From: Methanolobus halotolerans
GTDB lineage: Archaea; Halobacteriota; Methanosarcinia; Methanosarcinales; Methanosarcinaceae
Assembly (NCBI RefSeq): GCF_004745425.1
Contig: NZ_PGGK01000009.1
Span: forward strand, 1-64,000
Length of the DNA stretch: 64,000 bases
Reading direction: 5' to 3'
The translations under genes and the position numbers were made by a program. Below are positions 56,490 through 64,000 of this stretch, piece by piece (position 1 is the stretch's first letter; the number at the start of each line of letters is the position of its first letter). The notes beneath the pieces were generated by a model that was not told where the DNA came from, did not search any database, and worked only from the letters and a program-made list of their open reading frames with translations.

Positions 56490-57494
56490 ATGAAATCCTC
56501 TGATATGCTACCTTCCGAATATCCGCGCAAACTTGTACAAAAGACAGATGCGACAACCAATCCTGCTTATGGGTGCTCTCCTATTGAAAGGCCTGTAAAG
56601 GAATATCTTGAGATGGGTGTAGTTAATCTTGACAAACCTCGCGGTCCCACCAGTCACGAGGTGACTGCCTGGGTAAAGGATATCCTCGGGTTGAACCGGG
56701 CGGGTCATTCGGGTTCCCTGGATCCCGGAGTGACCGGTGTCCAGCCTATAATGCTTGGTAAGGCCACAAAAGCAGTTTCCGCTCTGCGTCTGTCGGGAAA
56801 GGAGTATATCTGCCTGATGCGCCTTCATGAGCCTGTTTCTGAAAGGAGGGTGCGCAGTATCTGTAAGCAATTCACAGGACCCATCTTTCAGATGCCGCCT
56901 GTTATATCTGCTGTGAAGCGTGAGGTACGTGTAAGGATGATCTACTACCTTGAGGTGATCGAGGTAAAGGATAAGTCTGTGCTGATGAGGGTCGGATGTG
57001 AGGCAGGAACTTATCTACGTAAAATATGTCATGATATTGGCACCGCACTTGGAAGCGGGGCTCACATGCAGCAACTGCGCAGGACAAAAACCGGTCCTTT
57101 CAGGGAAGATTCCCTGGTAACGCTGCATCAGTTGAAAGATGCCTGCGTATTCTGGGAAGAGGAGGAGGATGAATCCTACCTGCGCAAATATATAAAGCCT
57201 ATGGAAGAGGGCCTTAGCCACCTCCCGAAGATAGTCATCCGTGATAGCGCCGTTGATGCGGTATGTCAGGGTGCGGCATTTGCGGTTCCCGGAATAGCAG
57301 CTCTTGACTGTGAAATACAGAAAGATGATCAGGTCTGCCTGTTCTCTTTAAAAGGTGAGGTTGTTGCACTTTGCAGATCTCAGATGAGTGCAGAGGAAAT
57401 GCTCAATTCCGAGCATGGGATTGCAGCAAGGACCGAAAGAATAATAATGGATGCTGGCACTTATCCGCAAGGCTGGCACAGCAAACCAAAATAA
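56490..57494 (+). CDS. cbf5: tRNA/rRNA pseudouridine synthase Cbf5 (TruB family)
   Basis: 334 residues. The catalytic aspartate D78 lies in AGHSGSLDPGVTG, followed by a C-terminal PUA domain (from about 245). Archaeal Cbf5 makes pseudouridine in rRNA with H/ACA guide RNAs and Nop10, Gar1 and L7Ae, and can also make Psi55 in tRNA. It is the last protein gene of the superoperon and ends 8 bases before tRNA-Ser. Confidence 0.95.
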   Translation: MKSSDMLPSEYPRKLVQKTDATTNPAYGCSPIERPVKEYLEMGVVNLDKPRGPTSHEVTAWVKDILGLNRAGHSGSLDPGVTGVQPIMLGKATKAVSALRLSGKEYICLMRLHEPVSERRVRSICKQFTGPIFQMPPVISAVKREVRVRMIYYLEVIEVKDKSVLMRVGCEAGTYLRKICHDIGTALGSGAHMQQLRRTKTGPFREDSLVTLHQLKDACVFWEEEEDESYLRKYIKPMEEGLSHLPKIVIRDSAVDAVCQGAAFAVPGIAALDCEIQKDDQVCLFSLKGEVVALCRSQMSAEEMLNSEHGIAARTERIIMDAGTYPQGWHSKPK

Positions 57495-57502
57495 TCAATC
57501 AT

Positions 57503-57586
57503 GCCGAGGTAGTCTAGCGGTAGGGCGCAAGCCTGGAAAGCTTGTGGGGCATCCGCCCCTCGGGAGTTCGAATCCCCCCCTCGGCG
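57503..57586 (+). tRNA. tRNA-Ser (anticodon GGA)
   Basis: Acceptor GCCGAGG (57503-57509) pairs with CCTCGGC (57579-57585). The anticodon stem CAAGC/GCTTG encloses CTGGAAA with GGA at 57535-57537. A long variable arm (GGGGC/GCCCC, 57546-57560) marks class II serine tRNA. T loop TTCGAAT; the T stem has one A-C mismatch. CCA is not encoded. It reads UCC and UCU codons. No TATA box is evident just upstream, so it may be cut from the cbf5 transcript. Confidence 0.95.
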
Positions 57587-57741
57587 CTTTATCGTCTTCA
57601 GTTGTGATTTGCCTGGTTATATTTTGTAATACAAAGTGGTTTTAACATGCTACCATGTATATTTCTGAGATATCAGTCAAAACAGCTGGTATATTCTGGT
57701 AATGGAATATGTAAAAATAGAATATAAAAAGGAAAAAGAGA

Positions 57742-58803
57742 TTAAACTGTAACTGCTTTTTTAGCTTTCTCCTCCTCTTCTTTGGGTACTTCTACAAACT
57801 CAGCATCCTCTCTTGTCAGGGCTGCGATCAGGCAACCTCTTGCAATGGAATACATCGGATCCTTTGAGTCTGAGGCAATATACTTGTTCTTTTTGACCTT
57901 GGAGATGTTTATTGGAAGATTGGCTTCGGAAATCCTCATCTCAAACATCTCCAGGAATCCTTTTGCACGACTGCTGCCGCCTGCGACCGCGATCGGGAAT
58001 TCTGCATCCGGGGGGGCTACTTCTGAGAGCTTTTTCTTCAGGTTTGCAATAATATAGGTTATCAGGGCATCATAATAAAGGGCAAGTGCACCCTGGACGC
58101 TTCCGATTTCATAATCCGAGTTGAATGAAAAGTCACTCTCTTTTATTGCTGTTATTCTTTCGTTGGCTACTCCGGTGGCACTTGATACCTGTTCATCTAT
58201 CCAGTCTCCGCCTCTTGCAATACTGAAAGAGACAATAGGGGTTGCAAGATAGGCAACAGTTATATTTGTCATGCCTGCTCCCACACTTATGCCAATCCCG
58301 GTAAAGTTGAAATCCCCAAGTTCTGAAAACACAACTGCAAGGCCTTCATCGATCAGGTTTGTCCTGTATCCTAATCTCTTTGCCAGAGCCTCAACAGTTT
58401 TGCTGTGATACAACACATTGACCTTGCTGTCAACAGGGCTTGCAGGAACGGAGATATACACGATCTCTTCCTCTTTTTCAGGCTGACCTAATACTCTTTC
58501 GATGATCAGTTTGATCATGGGGATCGATTCTTTTTCATCAGGGCTGATGATCCCCTGTTTCATTGGCCTCCTGATAGGCTTATTGAATACATTTGAAAAT
58601 TTGAAAGCATCTTCTCCAAGTACATTGATAGTATTCCCTTTCTGGGTGTACAGTATCTTGGCGCTGTCCAGCATGTTCTGTGCCAGATCACCGGCTTCCA
58701 TTTCTAAAAATGCATTCCTTTGCTGTGCGAATGAAATAGAATCTCCTTTTCCTTTTTCCGCACATATTATATTCATAGTTCCAACATCAAGTCCTTTTGC
58801 CAT
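57742..58803 (-). CDS. Actin/MreB-ParM-like ATPase (archaeal actin-like protein)
   Basis: The 353-residue protein has the three signature loops of the actin/Hsp70 ATPase fold: phosphate-1 GLDVGTM (residues 4-10), phosphate-2 GISVGAGMTN (171-180), and the adenosine motif AVAGGSSRAKGF (272-283). Glu153 in DEGLAV sits where the catalytic residue of actins lies. No membrane segment or N-terminal helix is seen; the C-terminus is a Lys/Glu tail. It starts at ATG 58803 after GAGGAG, two bases after the stop of the membrane gene. The fold is clear, but the subfamily and function are not. Confidence 0.85.
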   Translation of the reverse strand: MAKGLDVGTMNIICAEKGKGDSISFAQQRNAFLEMEAGDLAQNMLDSAKILYTQKGNTINVLGEDAFKFSNVFNKPIRRPMKQGIISPDEKESIPMIKLIIERVLGQPEKEEEIVYISVPASPVDSKVNVLYHSKTVEALAKRLGYRTNLIDEGLAVVFSELGDFNFTGIGISVGAGMTNITVAYLATPIVSFSIARGGDWIDEQVSSATGVANERITAIKESDFSFNSDYEIGSVQGALALYYDALITYIIANLKKKLSEVAPPDAEFPIAVAGGSSRAKGFLEMFEMRISEANLPINISKVKKNKYIASDSKDPMYSIARGCLIAALTREDAEFVEVPKEEEEKAKKAVTV

Positions 58804-58805
58804 GT

Positions 58806-59591
58806 TTATCTCCTCATAGAGTTCAGTTTGATCTTAAGTTTATCAGATAAACTTTGATTCTGTGCCTCTGTGTGTTTTTTCATCGTTTCGCTCAACATTT
58901 TAGTCGTCAGATCGATGCCATAATCGTTCACTTTGACCTTTCCGCTGATAGTATTTTGTAGACATTCGACTTCCCTGATACTATCTTTTACTTCGATCTT
59001 GTTCTGTGTTGAATCTTTCAAAGCTTTGCCTGGAATAAAAACCGGGTTTTCCTCTTTTATGCCTAGGCTAAATGCAGAAAACCTGGTGGTTTCGGAAAAC
59101 GATTCATTTAAAGTTTTTTCTACTTCCTTTTCAATGTCCTCTACAGAATACTGGTTGATTATGTTTGTGTCAACCAATTGCCTGGAACGTTCTTCAATGA
59201 GTTTGAGAACTGCATTCCCAAAGGCATTTCCCGAAAGCAGGCAGATGCCCGATGCATATGCAAAAGACACATAGCTGACATTTGGATAGACCCAGTTATC
59301 TGTATAGAATGCTGCAAAAAGGCCTACACCGAAAATCGAAGACAGGAATCCGAATATCATAACCCAATTACTATAAAGTCCGTAAGGTCTGCGCTGACTC
59401 ACCATGAGGTTTATTCCCATCAATATAAAGGAAAGTCCAACGCCCAGAATGCCATAAGTGGTTATTATTTCCGAGGGATCAGATGTTCTCCTGAGATGAA
59501 CCATTATAGCAAATCCGATGGCACTAATGGATAGTATTAGGCCAGACAGGAACACCATCGACCCAAAATAGTATCTGAGTTTTGATTCCAT
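58806..59591 (-). CDS. Four-TM membrane protein with cytoplasmic helical tail, partner of the actin-like ATPase
   Basis: 261 residues from ATG 59591 (GTG 59594 is the codon before). Four hydrophobic helices lie at about 10-32, 44-64, 75-96 and 104-130, then a 130-residue polar, partly coiled tail (EERSRQLVDTNIINQ; EKEVEKTLNESFSET) ending in LKIKLNSMRR. No family is recognised. The stop is two bases before the ATPase start, so they are cotranscribed and probably made together. A role as membrane anchor for the actin-like protein is inferred. Confidence 0.8.
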   Translation of the reverse strand: MESKLRYYFGSMVFLSGLILSISAIGFAIMVHLRRTSDPSEIITTYGILGVGLSFILMGINLMVSQRRPYGLYSNWVMIFGFLSSIFGVGLFAAFYTDNWVYPNVSYVSFAYASGICLLSGNAFGNAVLKLIEERSRQLVDTNIINQYSVEDIEKEVEKTLNESFSETTRFSAFSLGIKEENPVFIPGKALKDSTQNKIEVKDSIREVECLQNTISGKVKVNDYGIDLTTKMLSETMKKHTEAQNQSLSDKLKIKLNSMRR

Positions 59592-59599
59592 CACTTTAA

Positions 59600-59646
59600 T
59601 TATATATTGTATTTAGTATATAGTTTGCGCCTGTTATATATTGTAT
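59600..59646 (-). promoter_or_regulatory. Promoter region of the actin-like cassette with duplicated 13-base element
   Basis: The same 13 bases occur at 59600-59612 and 59634-59646, in direct orientation, 34 bases apart. They lie just upstream of the membrane gene. The distal copy is at TATA distance from a plausible transcription start; the proximal copy overlaps the leader. An operator overlapping a TATA box is possible. Confidence 0.4.
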
Positions 59647-59870
59647 ACATAAAATTAAATATATGTGTTTTTATTTATCCTTCTAAATTATTATCTATTT
59701 ATCTCTCACATAGGCTGCCAGTAACCAGTTGAAGTAATATGCTTTGAATGGGCTAATAGAAAAAAAATCGGTGTAAATTATCGAAACACAACTATAATTT
59801 GTTTACTTATTCAAAATTATGTGTACATAGTTTGAAATACCGGCGTGTAGGTCTGGGGACCTTAGCCACC

Positions 59871-60980
59871 ATGAAAATCAATACTATCCAATTACTTGCA
59901 AGTTCCTCACATACAATGTCCCATATTTTCATTCCTATATTTGCCAAGTCTCTTGGCGCTTCTTTTTTAGAGGTGGGGATGATAACTGCAGCTTTTGGTG
60001 CTGCTTCCTTTCTGTCTTCATTCATATTCGGCAAAGCGGCTGATATCAACCGCCTGCGTCCTATAGTCCTCATCGGTCTGATACTGTCCGCGCTGTCTTT
60101 CTTCCTGCAGATATTTGCTTATGATGCCATTTCGCTCTCGCTGATCAGGGCAATGGCTGGCTTCAGCATGAGCATATATCCTGCTGCACTTACGGTCTAT
60201 ATCTATTACCAGAAGGGAAGTATAGGTAAGTTCAGCTCCTTCGGCTCTCTTGGATGGATGTTAGGTTTCCTGCTGGCCGCCTTCATTGAGAACGTCCAGT
60301 ACTTGTTTGTACTCTCTTCACTGTTTTACTTAGTATGTTTTGTCACTGCCCTGGGTCTGAAGGATGTACAGAAACCTTCTGTTAAAGTGAGTTATTTCTC
60401 AGTGGATACCTTCTCTAAAAACAGTCCTGCCTATCTATCTGTTTTTATCAGGCATGCAGGAGCGGGTGCAGTCTGGACGGTTATGCCTCTTTATCTTTTA
60501 CATATGGGTGCATCCAGTTTCTGGATAGGGGTCATCTATGCCATAAATCCTCTTATTCAGTTCCTTGTTATGCGCAGACTGGATGATTTCAGGAACGAAT
60601 GGCTTGTAAAATGGGGTTTCATCATGTCCGGACTGGCTTTTCTGGTCTACTTCCTGGCACCCGGTTTCATCTTCCTGGTCCCCGGAATGTTCTTTATAGC
60701 CTTTGGATGGTCTTTTCTTTTTGTGGGTACGAACCAATTGCTGATTCAACGCAATAAGGATAAAGCCACTGCCTCTGGTATTCTCAATTCCACACTGGCC
60801 GCAGCAAGTATTTTAGGATCGGTTTCAGGAGGTCTGATCCTTGAGCTCTCCGGTTACAGGGAAACTATGCTTTTTGGGGTTCTCTGTGCCTTTGTAGGAA
60901 TGTTGGTGTTTAATGCAAAGGATCGCTTACCCCTGCAGGCGGTTGAGAAGCTGCAGGCACACGTACCGTTAAAGGACTGA
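59871..60980 (+). CDS. Major facilitator superfamily transporter
   Basis: 369 residues from ATG 59871 (MKINTIQLLASSSHTMSH); the longer frame from 59799 lacks conserved residues. About twelve membrane helices are seen, with the inter-helix loop GKAADINRLRP (a GxxxDR-type motif between TM2 and TM3). Substrate cannot be told. It is divergent from the actin-like cassette and separated by about 280 bases of AT-rich DNA. Confidence 0.88.
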   Translation: MKINTIQLLASSSHTMSHIFIPIFAKSLGASFLEVGMITAAFGAASFLSSFIFGKAADINRLRPIVLIGLILSALSFFLQIFAYDAISLSLIRAMAGFSMSIYPAALTVYIYYQKGSIGKFSSFGSLGWMLGFLLAAFIENVQYLFVLSSLFYLVCFVTALGLKDVQKPSVKVSYFSVDTFSKNSPAYLSVFIRHAGAGAVWTVMPLYLLHMGASSFWIGVIYAINPLIQFLVMRRLDDFRNEWLVKWGFIMSGLAFLVYFLAPGFIFLVPGMFFIAFGWSFLFVGTNQLLIQRNKDKATASGILNSTLAAASILGSVSGGLILELSGYRETMLFGVLCAFVGMLVFNAKDRLPLQAVEKLQAHVPLKD

Positions 60981-60992
60981 TATATTGCCGGA

Positions 60993-61010
60993 GGTTGCCT
61001 TTGGGCAGCC
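60993..61010 (+). terminator. Hairpin after the MFS gene
   Basis: GGTTGCC (60993-60999) pairs with GGCAGCC (61004-61010) around TTTG, seven pairs with one G-T, 12 bases after the stop. Confidence 0.45.
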
Positions 61011-61085
61011 ATCCGTGTTCAGTTTATCAACAGAAGCGATTCCGGCATCCCGGCAGGTTAATCTGTGTATGTTCATGTGGGAAAG

Positions 61086-61094
61086 TATTTAAAC
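61086..61094 (+). promoter_or_regulatory. TATA box of the uS13 operon
   Basis: TATTTAAAC after GAAAG resembles a BRE-TATA pair; transcription would start near 61115 and give a leader of about 165 bases. Confidence 0.5.
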
Positions 61095-61204
61095 TATAAA
61101 CTGCTAGTGAATGCTCGCTTGCATTACTATTTCTTGCATGGACAATGTTAAGTACAAAAAATAGTAAATACAGCCGAGTCATGTTCTATTATTAGAATAA
61201 CATT

Positions 61205-61273
61205 ACCCCGGATTAGGGGTGTGCCGGGTTTTTCGATCCCGGGGCTACGGGATGCATTGCATCCTTAAGGAGG
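61205..61273 (+). promoter_or_regulatory. Structured leader of the uS13-uS4-uS11-rpoD operon
   Basis: Three hairpins follow each other: ACCCC/GGGGT (61205-61220), CCGGG/CCCGG (61224-61242), and GGATG/CATCC (61250-61264). A strong AAGGAGG ribosome site (61267-61273) comes three bases after the last, six before ATG. The geometry could hide or expose the ribosome site. In E. coli the equivalent alpha operon is repressed by uS4 through its leader. Confidence 0.45.
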
Positions 61274-61279
61274 AATCAT

Positions 61280-61726
61280 ATGGCAGACGAAGAAATTAGA
61301 CATCTTGTCCGTATCATGAATACTGACCTTCAGGGTAATCAGCCAGTAATAAATGCGCTGACAGGTATACGTGGTATCGGATTAAGAACATCAAAGGTTA
61401 TCGTAGACAGTACTGGCGTTGACCCAAAAAGGGTTATCGGATATCTTTCAGACGAGGACGTTGCAAAGCTCGATGCAGCTATCAATGACTTCGAAAAGAA
61501 TATGCCTAAATGGATGCTCAACAGGCAGCTGGATCCGCTGACAGGTGAGAATAAGCACCTGCTCGGACAGGACATAATGCTCACATTCAGAGAGGATATC
61601 AACACTCTTAAGAAGATCAGAGCATACCGTGGTCTGAGGCACGAGAGAGGCCTTAAAGTTAGGGGCCAGAGGACAAAATCCACCGGCAGGCGTGGTTCAA
61701 CCATCGGCGTAAGCAAGAAGAAGTAA
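61280..61726 (+). CDS. rps13: Small subunit ribosomal protein uS13
   Basis: 148 residues. [18 protein letters not shown] is the helix-two-turn-helix and [21 protein letters not shown] the conserved basic C-terminus that contacts tRNA and intersubunit bridges. ATG 61280 with a perfect Shine-Dalgarno. First gene of the operon. Confidence 0.97.
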   Translation: MADEEIRHLVRIMNTDLQGNQPVINALTGIRGIGLRTSKVIVDSTGVDPKRVIGYLSDEDVAKLDAAINDFEKNMPKWMLNRQLDPLTGENKHLLGQDIMLTFREDINTLKKIRAYRGLRHERGLKVRGQRTKSTGRRGSTIGVSKKK

Positions 61727-61739
61727 TTAAGGTGATCTT

Positions 61740-62306
61740 ATGGGATATCCAGGTAAAAAAAGAAAGAGTTATGATACTCCAAAACATCCATGGCAGGCAG
61801 CCAGGATGGCCGGTGAACTTGAACTCGTCAAAAAGTACGGTCTCCGTAACAAGAAGGAACTCTGGAAGGCACACAGTATCCTGAGAAGATACAGGGCAGA
61901 TGCCCGCAGACTTCTGGCAGAATCAGCAGAAGGAGAACTTACAGGTCACCTGAAGACGGAAACTGACCAGATCCTTGCAAGGCTCATCCGCTACTCAATT
62001 ATTCATGGAGACGCCAATATCGATGATATTCTTGGTCTGCAGACCAATTCAATTCTGGAACGCAGGCTGCAGACGCAGGTCCACAGACTTGGACTGGCAC
62101 GCACTCCCAAGCAGGCAAGACAGTTCATCACCCACGGTCATATCGCGATCGATGGGAAGAAGGTCACCATTCCCGGCGTACTTGTGTCCAAGGACGAAGA
62201 GATGCGTATAGATTACTATGGCAGGTCCCCACTTACAAGTGAAGGCCATGCAGAAAGGCCGGCACAGGTCGCATCATCTGTAGCAGGATTAGCAAAGGAG
62301 GAATAA
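61740..62306 (+). CDS. rps4: Small subunit ribosomal protein uS4
   Basis: 188 residues. The S4 domain spans [38 protein letters not shown]. It is an early assembly protein, and in bacteria the repressor of this operon. ATG follows AAGGTGATCTT, 13 bases after uS13. Confidence 0.97.
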   Translation: MGYPGKKRKSYDTPKHPWQAARMAGELELVKKYGLRNKKELWKAHSILRRYRADARRLLAESAEGELTGHLKTETDQILARLIRYSIIHGDANIDDILGLQTNSILERRLQTQVHRLGLARTPKQARQFITHGHIAIDGKKVTIPGVLVSKDEEMRIDYYGRSPLTSEGHAERPAQVASSVAGLAKEE

Positions 62307-62310
62307 AGAC

Positions 62311-62694
62311 ATGGCCACAAATGGAATCTGGGGCGTTGCCCACATTAAATGCTCATTTAATAATACTATCATCACTGTGACCGACATTACTGGTGCGGAA
62401 ACATTAGCTAAATCCTCCGGTGGTATGGTCGTAAAGGCCGCACGTGATGAAAGTTCACCCTACACCGCCATGCAGATGGCAAGCCAGCTTGCAGATATGC
62501 TCAGGGACAAAGGGATCGAAGGAGTTCACATCAAGGTGCGTGCACCTGGCGGGAACAAGCAGAGAAGTCCGGGTCCGGGAGCACAGGCTGCTATCAGGTC
62601 TTTTGCCAGAGCAGGTATCAAGATCGGAAGAATCCAGGATGTAACTCCTGTACCACATGACGGGACACGTCCAAAAGGCGGAAGAAGAGTATAA
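62311..62694 (+). CDS. rps11: Small subunit ribosomal protein uS11
   Basis: 127 residues. [18 protein letters not shown] and [20 protein letters not shown] are the family motifs; the protein lies on the platform near the E-site. ATG 62311 comes 4 bases after the uS4 stop, with GGAGGA overlapping its end. Confidence 0.97.
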   Translation: MATNGIWGVAHIKCSFNNTIITVTDITGAETLAKSSGGMVVKAARDESSPYTAMQMASQLADMLRDKGIEGVHIKVRAPGGNKQRSPGPGAQAAIRSFARAGIKIGRIQDVTPVPHDGTRPKGGRRV

Positions 62695-62714
62695 TCTAAA
62701 GCGGATAGTGACTC

Positions 62715-63512
62715 ATGACAATGGAAATAGACGTACTGGAGATATCTGAGAGGTCTGCAAAATTCGTATTGTCCAATGTAAGTGCGGCCTTTGCGAACGG
62801 TATACGGAGAGCTGCTCTCTCCGACGTACCTACACTTGCAATTGACGATGTCAATATATACAACAATACGTCTGTCCTCTTCGACGAACAGCTTGCATTA
62901 AGACTTGCGCTTGTTCCTTTGACTGCGAACATAGGGGACTTCGTGCCTATGCAGGAGTGTAGTTGCGATGGCTCTGAATGTCCTGCATGCAAAGTCTCCC
63001 TTACGCTCAGTGCCGAAGGGCCTAAAATGGTATACTCCGGTGACATGATCTCTTCTGATGAAACAGTATTGCCTGCAGATCTCAATGTTCCTATTGTCGA
63101 TCTGAAGGAAGGTCAGAAACTCGTGCTCGAAGCGATAGCCCATATGGGTTATGGTCACCAGCATGCCAAATGGCAGGCAGGAGTGGCCTGTGGATATAAG
63201 AACATGCCCGTTGTCACATTCAGTGGCTGCGATAAATGTAATGCATGTATTGGGGAATGTCCGCAGGATATCATCAAAATGGGGCCTGAAGGAGCTGAGA
63301 TATCCGGGGAAGATATCTTTAAGTGTATACTATGCAAACTCTGTGCAGAGATATGTGAGATCGATGCGATAAAAGTATCCTATGATGAGAATTCTTTCAT
63401 TCTGACTATGGAGTCTGATGGTTCTTACACTATCCAAGAGTTAATTATAAATGCAGGGAAGAACATTAAGGACAAAGCCGCCCGGATGGGGGAAATATTG
63501 GATTCCCTGTGA
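62715..63512 (+). CDS. rpoD: DNA-directed RNA polymerase subunit D with two 4Fe-4S motifs
   Basis: 265 residues, equivalent to bacterial alpha and eukaryotic Rpb3. The dimerisation halves lie at the ends (NGIRRAALSDVPTLAIDDV; IQELIINAGKNI). A zinc-like cluster is at C82-C92. In the middle domain, C172, C175, C178, C182 and C204, C207, C210, C214 form two ferredoxin-type clusters, as in Methanosarcina where they affect assembly in response to oxygen. The ATG 62715 is followed by a second ATG two codons later. Last gene of the operon. Confidence 0.96.
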   Translation: MTMEIDVLEISERSAKFVLSNVSAAFANGIRRAALSDVPTLAIDDVNIYNNTSVLFDEQLALRLALVPLTANIGDFVPMQECSCDGSECPACKVSLTLSAEGPKMVYSGDMISSDETVLPADLNVPIVDLKEGQKLVLEAIAHMGYGHQHAKWQAGVACGYKNMPVVTFSGCDKCNACIGECPQDIIKMGPEGAEISGEDIFKCILCKLCAEICEIDAIKVSYDENSFILTMESDGSYTIQELIINAGKNIKDKAARMGEILDSL

Positions 63513-63517
63513 TCCGG

Positions 63518-63537
63518 TCAGGAGATATCTCTCCTGA
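63518..63537 (+). terminator. Perfect 8-bp hairpin after rpoD
   Basis: TCAGGAGA (63518-63525) pairs with TCTCCTGA (63530-63537) around TATC, six bases after the stop, followed by T-rich DNA that also looks like the TATA region of tRNA-Leu. Confidence 0.55.
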
Positions 63538-63559
63538 ATATTTATTTGACAACACTTGT

Positions 63560-63647
63560 GCGGGGGTTGCCCAGCCAGGCCAAAGGCGCTAGGTTGAGGG
63601 CCTAGTCTCGTAGGAGTTCGTGTGTTCGAATCACACCTCCCGCACCA
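63560..63647 (+). tRNA. tRNA-Leu (anticodon GAG), copy 1
   Basis: Acceptor GCGGGGG pairs with CTCCCGC (one G-U). Anticodon stem CTAGG/CCTAG encloses TTGAGGG with GAG, which reads CUC and CUU. A long variable arm marks class II. T arm TGTGTTCGAATCACA. CCA is encoded at 63645-63647. It can be charged by LeuS at the other end of the window. Confidence 0.96.
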
Positions 63648-63686
63648 TATTTTCTATCGTTTCAAAACGTGTTCTTCTTTTGTCGG

Positions 63687-63710
63687 ATAATAATAATAAT
63701 AATAATAATA
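63687..63710 (+). repeat. ATA microsatellite between the tRNA-Leu genes
   Basis: Eight uninterrupted ATA triplets (24 bases). It separates the two tRNA copies and probably varies by slippage. Confidence 0.9.
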
Positions 63711-63721
63711 CTTAGTTCGTG

Positions 63722-63729
63722 TTTATATC
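63722..63729 (+). promoter_or_regulatory. TATA box of the second tRNA-Leu gene
   Basis: TTTATATC lies 27 bases before the first base of the tRNA, the usual archaeal distance. A weaker TATA-like run precedes copy 1 (63538-63546). Confidence 0.55.
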
Positions 63730-63748
63730 TTTCAATTGCAAATCTTAT

Positions 63749-63836
63749 GCGGGGGTTGCCCAGCCAGGCCAAAGGCGCTAGGTTGAGGGCCTAGTCTCGT
63801 AGGAGTCCGTGTGTTCGAATCACACCTCCCGCACCA
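63749..63836 (+). tRNA. tRNA-Leu (anticodon GAG), copy 2
   Basis: The 88 bases match copy 1 except for one T to C change in the variable arm (GGAGTTCG to GGAGTCCG). CCA is encoded at 63834-63836. The identical anticodon means a recent tandem duplication with its own promoter. From 63837 to 64000 nothing further is recognised. Confidence 0.96.
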
Positions 63837-64000
63837 TGTTTTCGAGATATATACAACTAATAAAAGTGTGCGCTTTTGCAACTATAATCCAAAACTAGTT
63901 TGGCATATTATATATTTTGTGAAGGACTCTATAAGAGTTAAAATAGTATCATTTGCAAAAATTAAATCCTTCTGCATATTAAGATTGGAAGTAAAAGTTA

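Noticed and set aside
1-64000. CRISPR arrays, prophage or integrated plasmid genes
   Set aside because: No regularly spaced repeats, integrase, capsid or replication genes were found. The only mobile DNA seen is the tnpB element at the left edge.

Overview
The window comes from a methanogenic archaeon, most likely of the Methanosarcinales. The evidence is an archaeal S10/spc-type ribosomal superoperon with eS4, eL19, eL32 and the RNase P protein Rpp29, an RNA polymerase subunit D carrying two 4Fe-4S motifs, a KEOPS subunit, ADP-dependent sugar kinases, indolepyruvate oxidoreductase, an ADP-forming acetyl-CoA synthetase, an Isf-type flavoprotein and PGF-pre-PGF surface proteins. The lineage is inferred from gene content, not from a database match.

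Region 1 (1-10700). The left edge holds the 3' end of a tnpB-type IS200/IS605 element whose right end supplies the last codons and stop of leuS. Then come a tiny Cys-rich protein, the KEOPS subunit Cgi121, a GlpX-type fructose bisphosphatase and a methylthiotransferase. Cgi121 and the methylthiotransferase act in successive steps of tRNA t6A/ms2t6A synthesis. Two secreted, membrane-anchored PGF-pre-PGF proteins follow; the second carries exactly 30 units of a 15-nt acidic repeat.

Region 2 (10700-26400). Central metabolism: ADP-forming acetyl-CoA synthetase with a DRTGG/phosphotransacetylase-like partner, an Isf-type flavoprotein, phosphoglycerate kinase, AMMECR1, a BASS transporter, a deoxyribosyltransferase-like protein, two HTH regulators (one coupled to an AhpD-like protein), an anchored sorbosone-dehydrogenase-like propeller, a 1003-residue sensor kinase, a CobW GTPase and a DUF2148 ferredoxin-like protein.

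Region 3 (26400-41000). argC-CBS-argJ, tandem ADP-dependent sugar kinases followed by an OGG-type glycosylase, the CCA-adding enzyme (convergent), proA-proB, iorA-iorB and galU.

Region 4 (41000-57600). A ribosomal superoperon with a long leader: uL3-uL4-uL23-uL2-uS19-uL22-uS3-uL29-Rpp29-uS17-uL14-uL24-eS4-uL5-uS14-uS8-uL6-eL32-eL19-uL18-uS5-uL30-uL15, then secY-adk-EMC3/DUF106-cmk-cbf5 and a tRNA-Ser(GGA) 8 nt after cbf5.

Region 5 (57700-64000). A two-gene cassette of an actin-like ATPase and a four-TM membrane protein, an MFS transporter, the uS13-uS4-uS11-rpoD operon behind a structured leader, and two nearly identical tRNA-Leu(GAG) genes.

A recurring feature is a short, mostly perfect hairpin at the stop codon or just after the last gene of many transcription units. 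The best candidates for something undescribed are the actin-like ATPase/membrane-protein cassette, the acidic-repeat surface protein, the two ribosomal leaders and the IS end fused to leuS.
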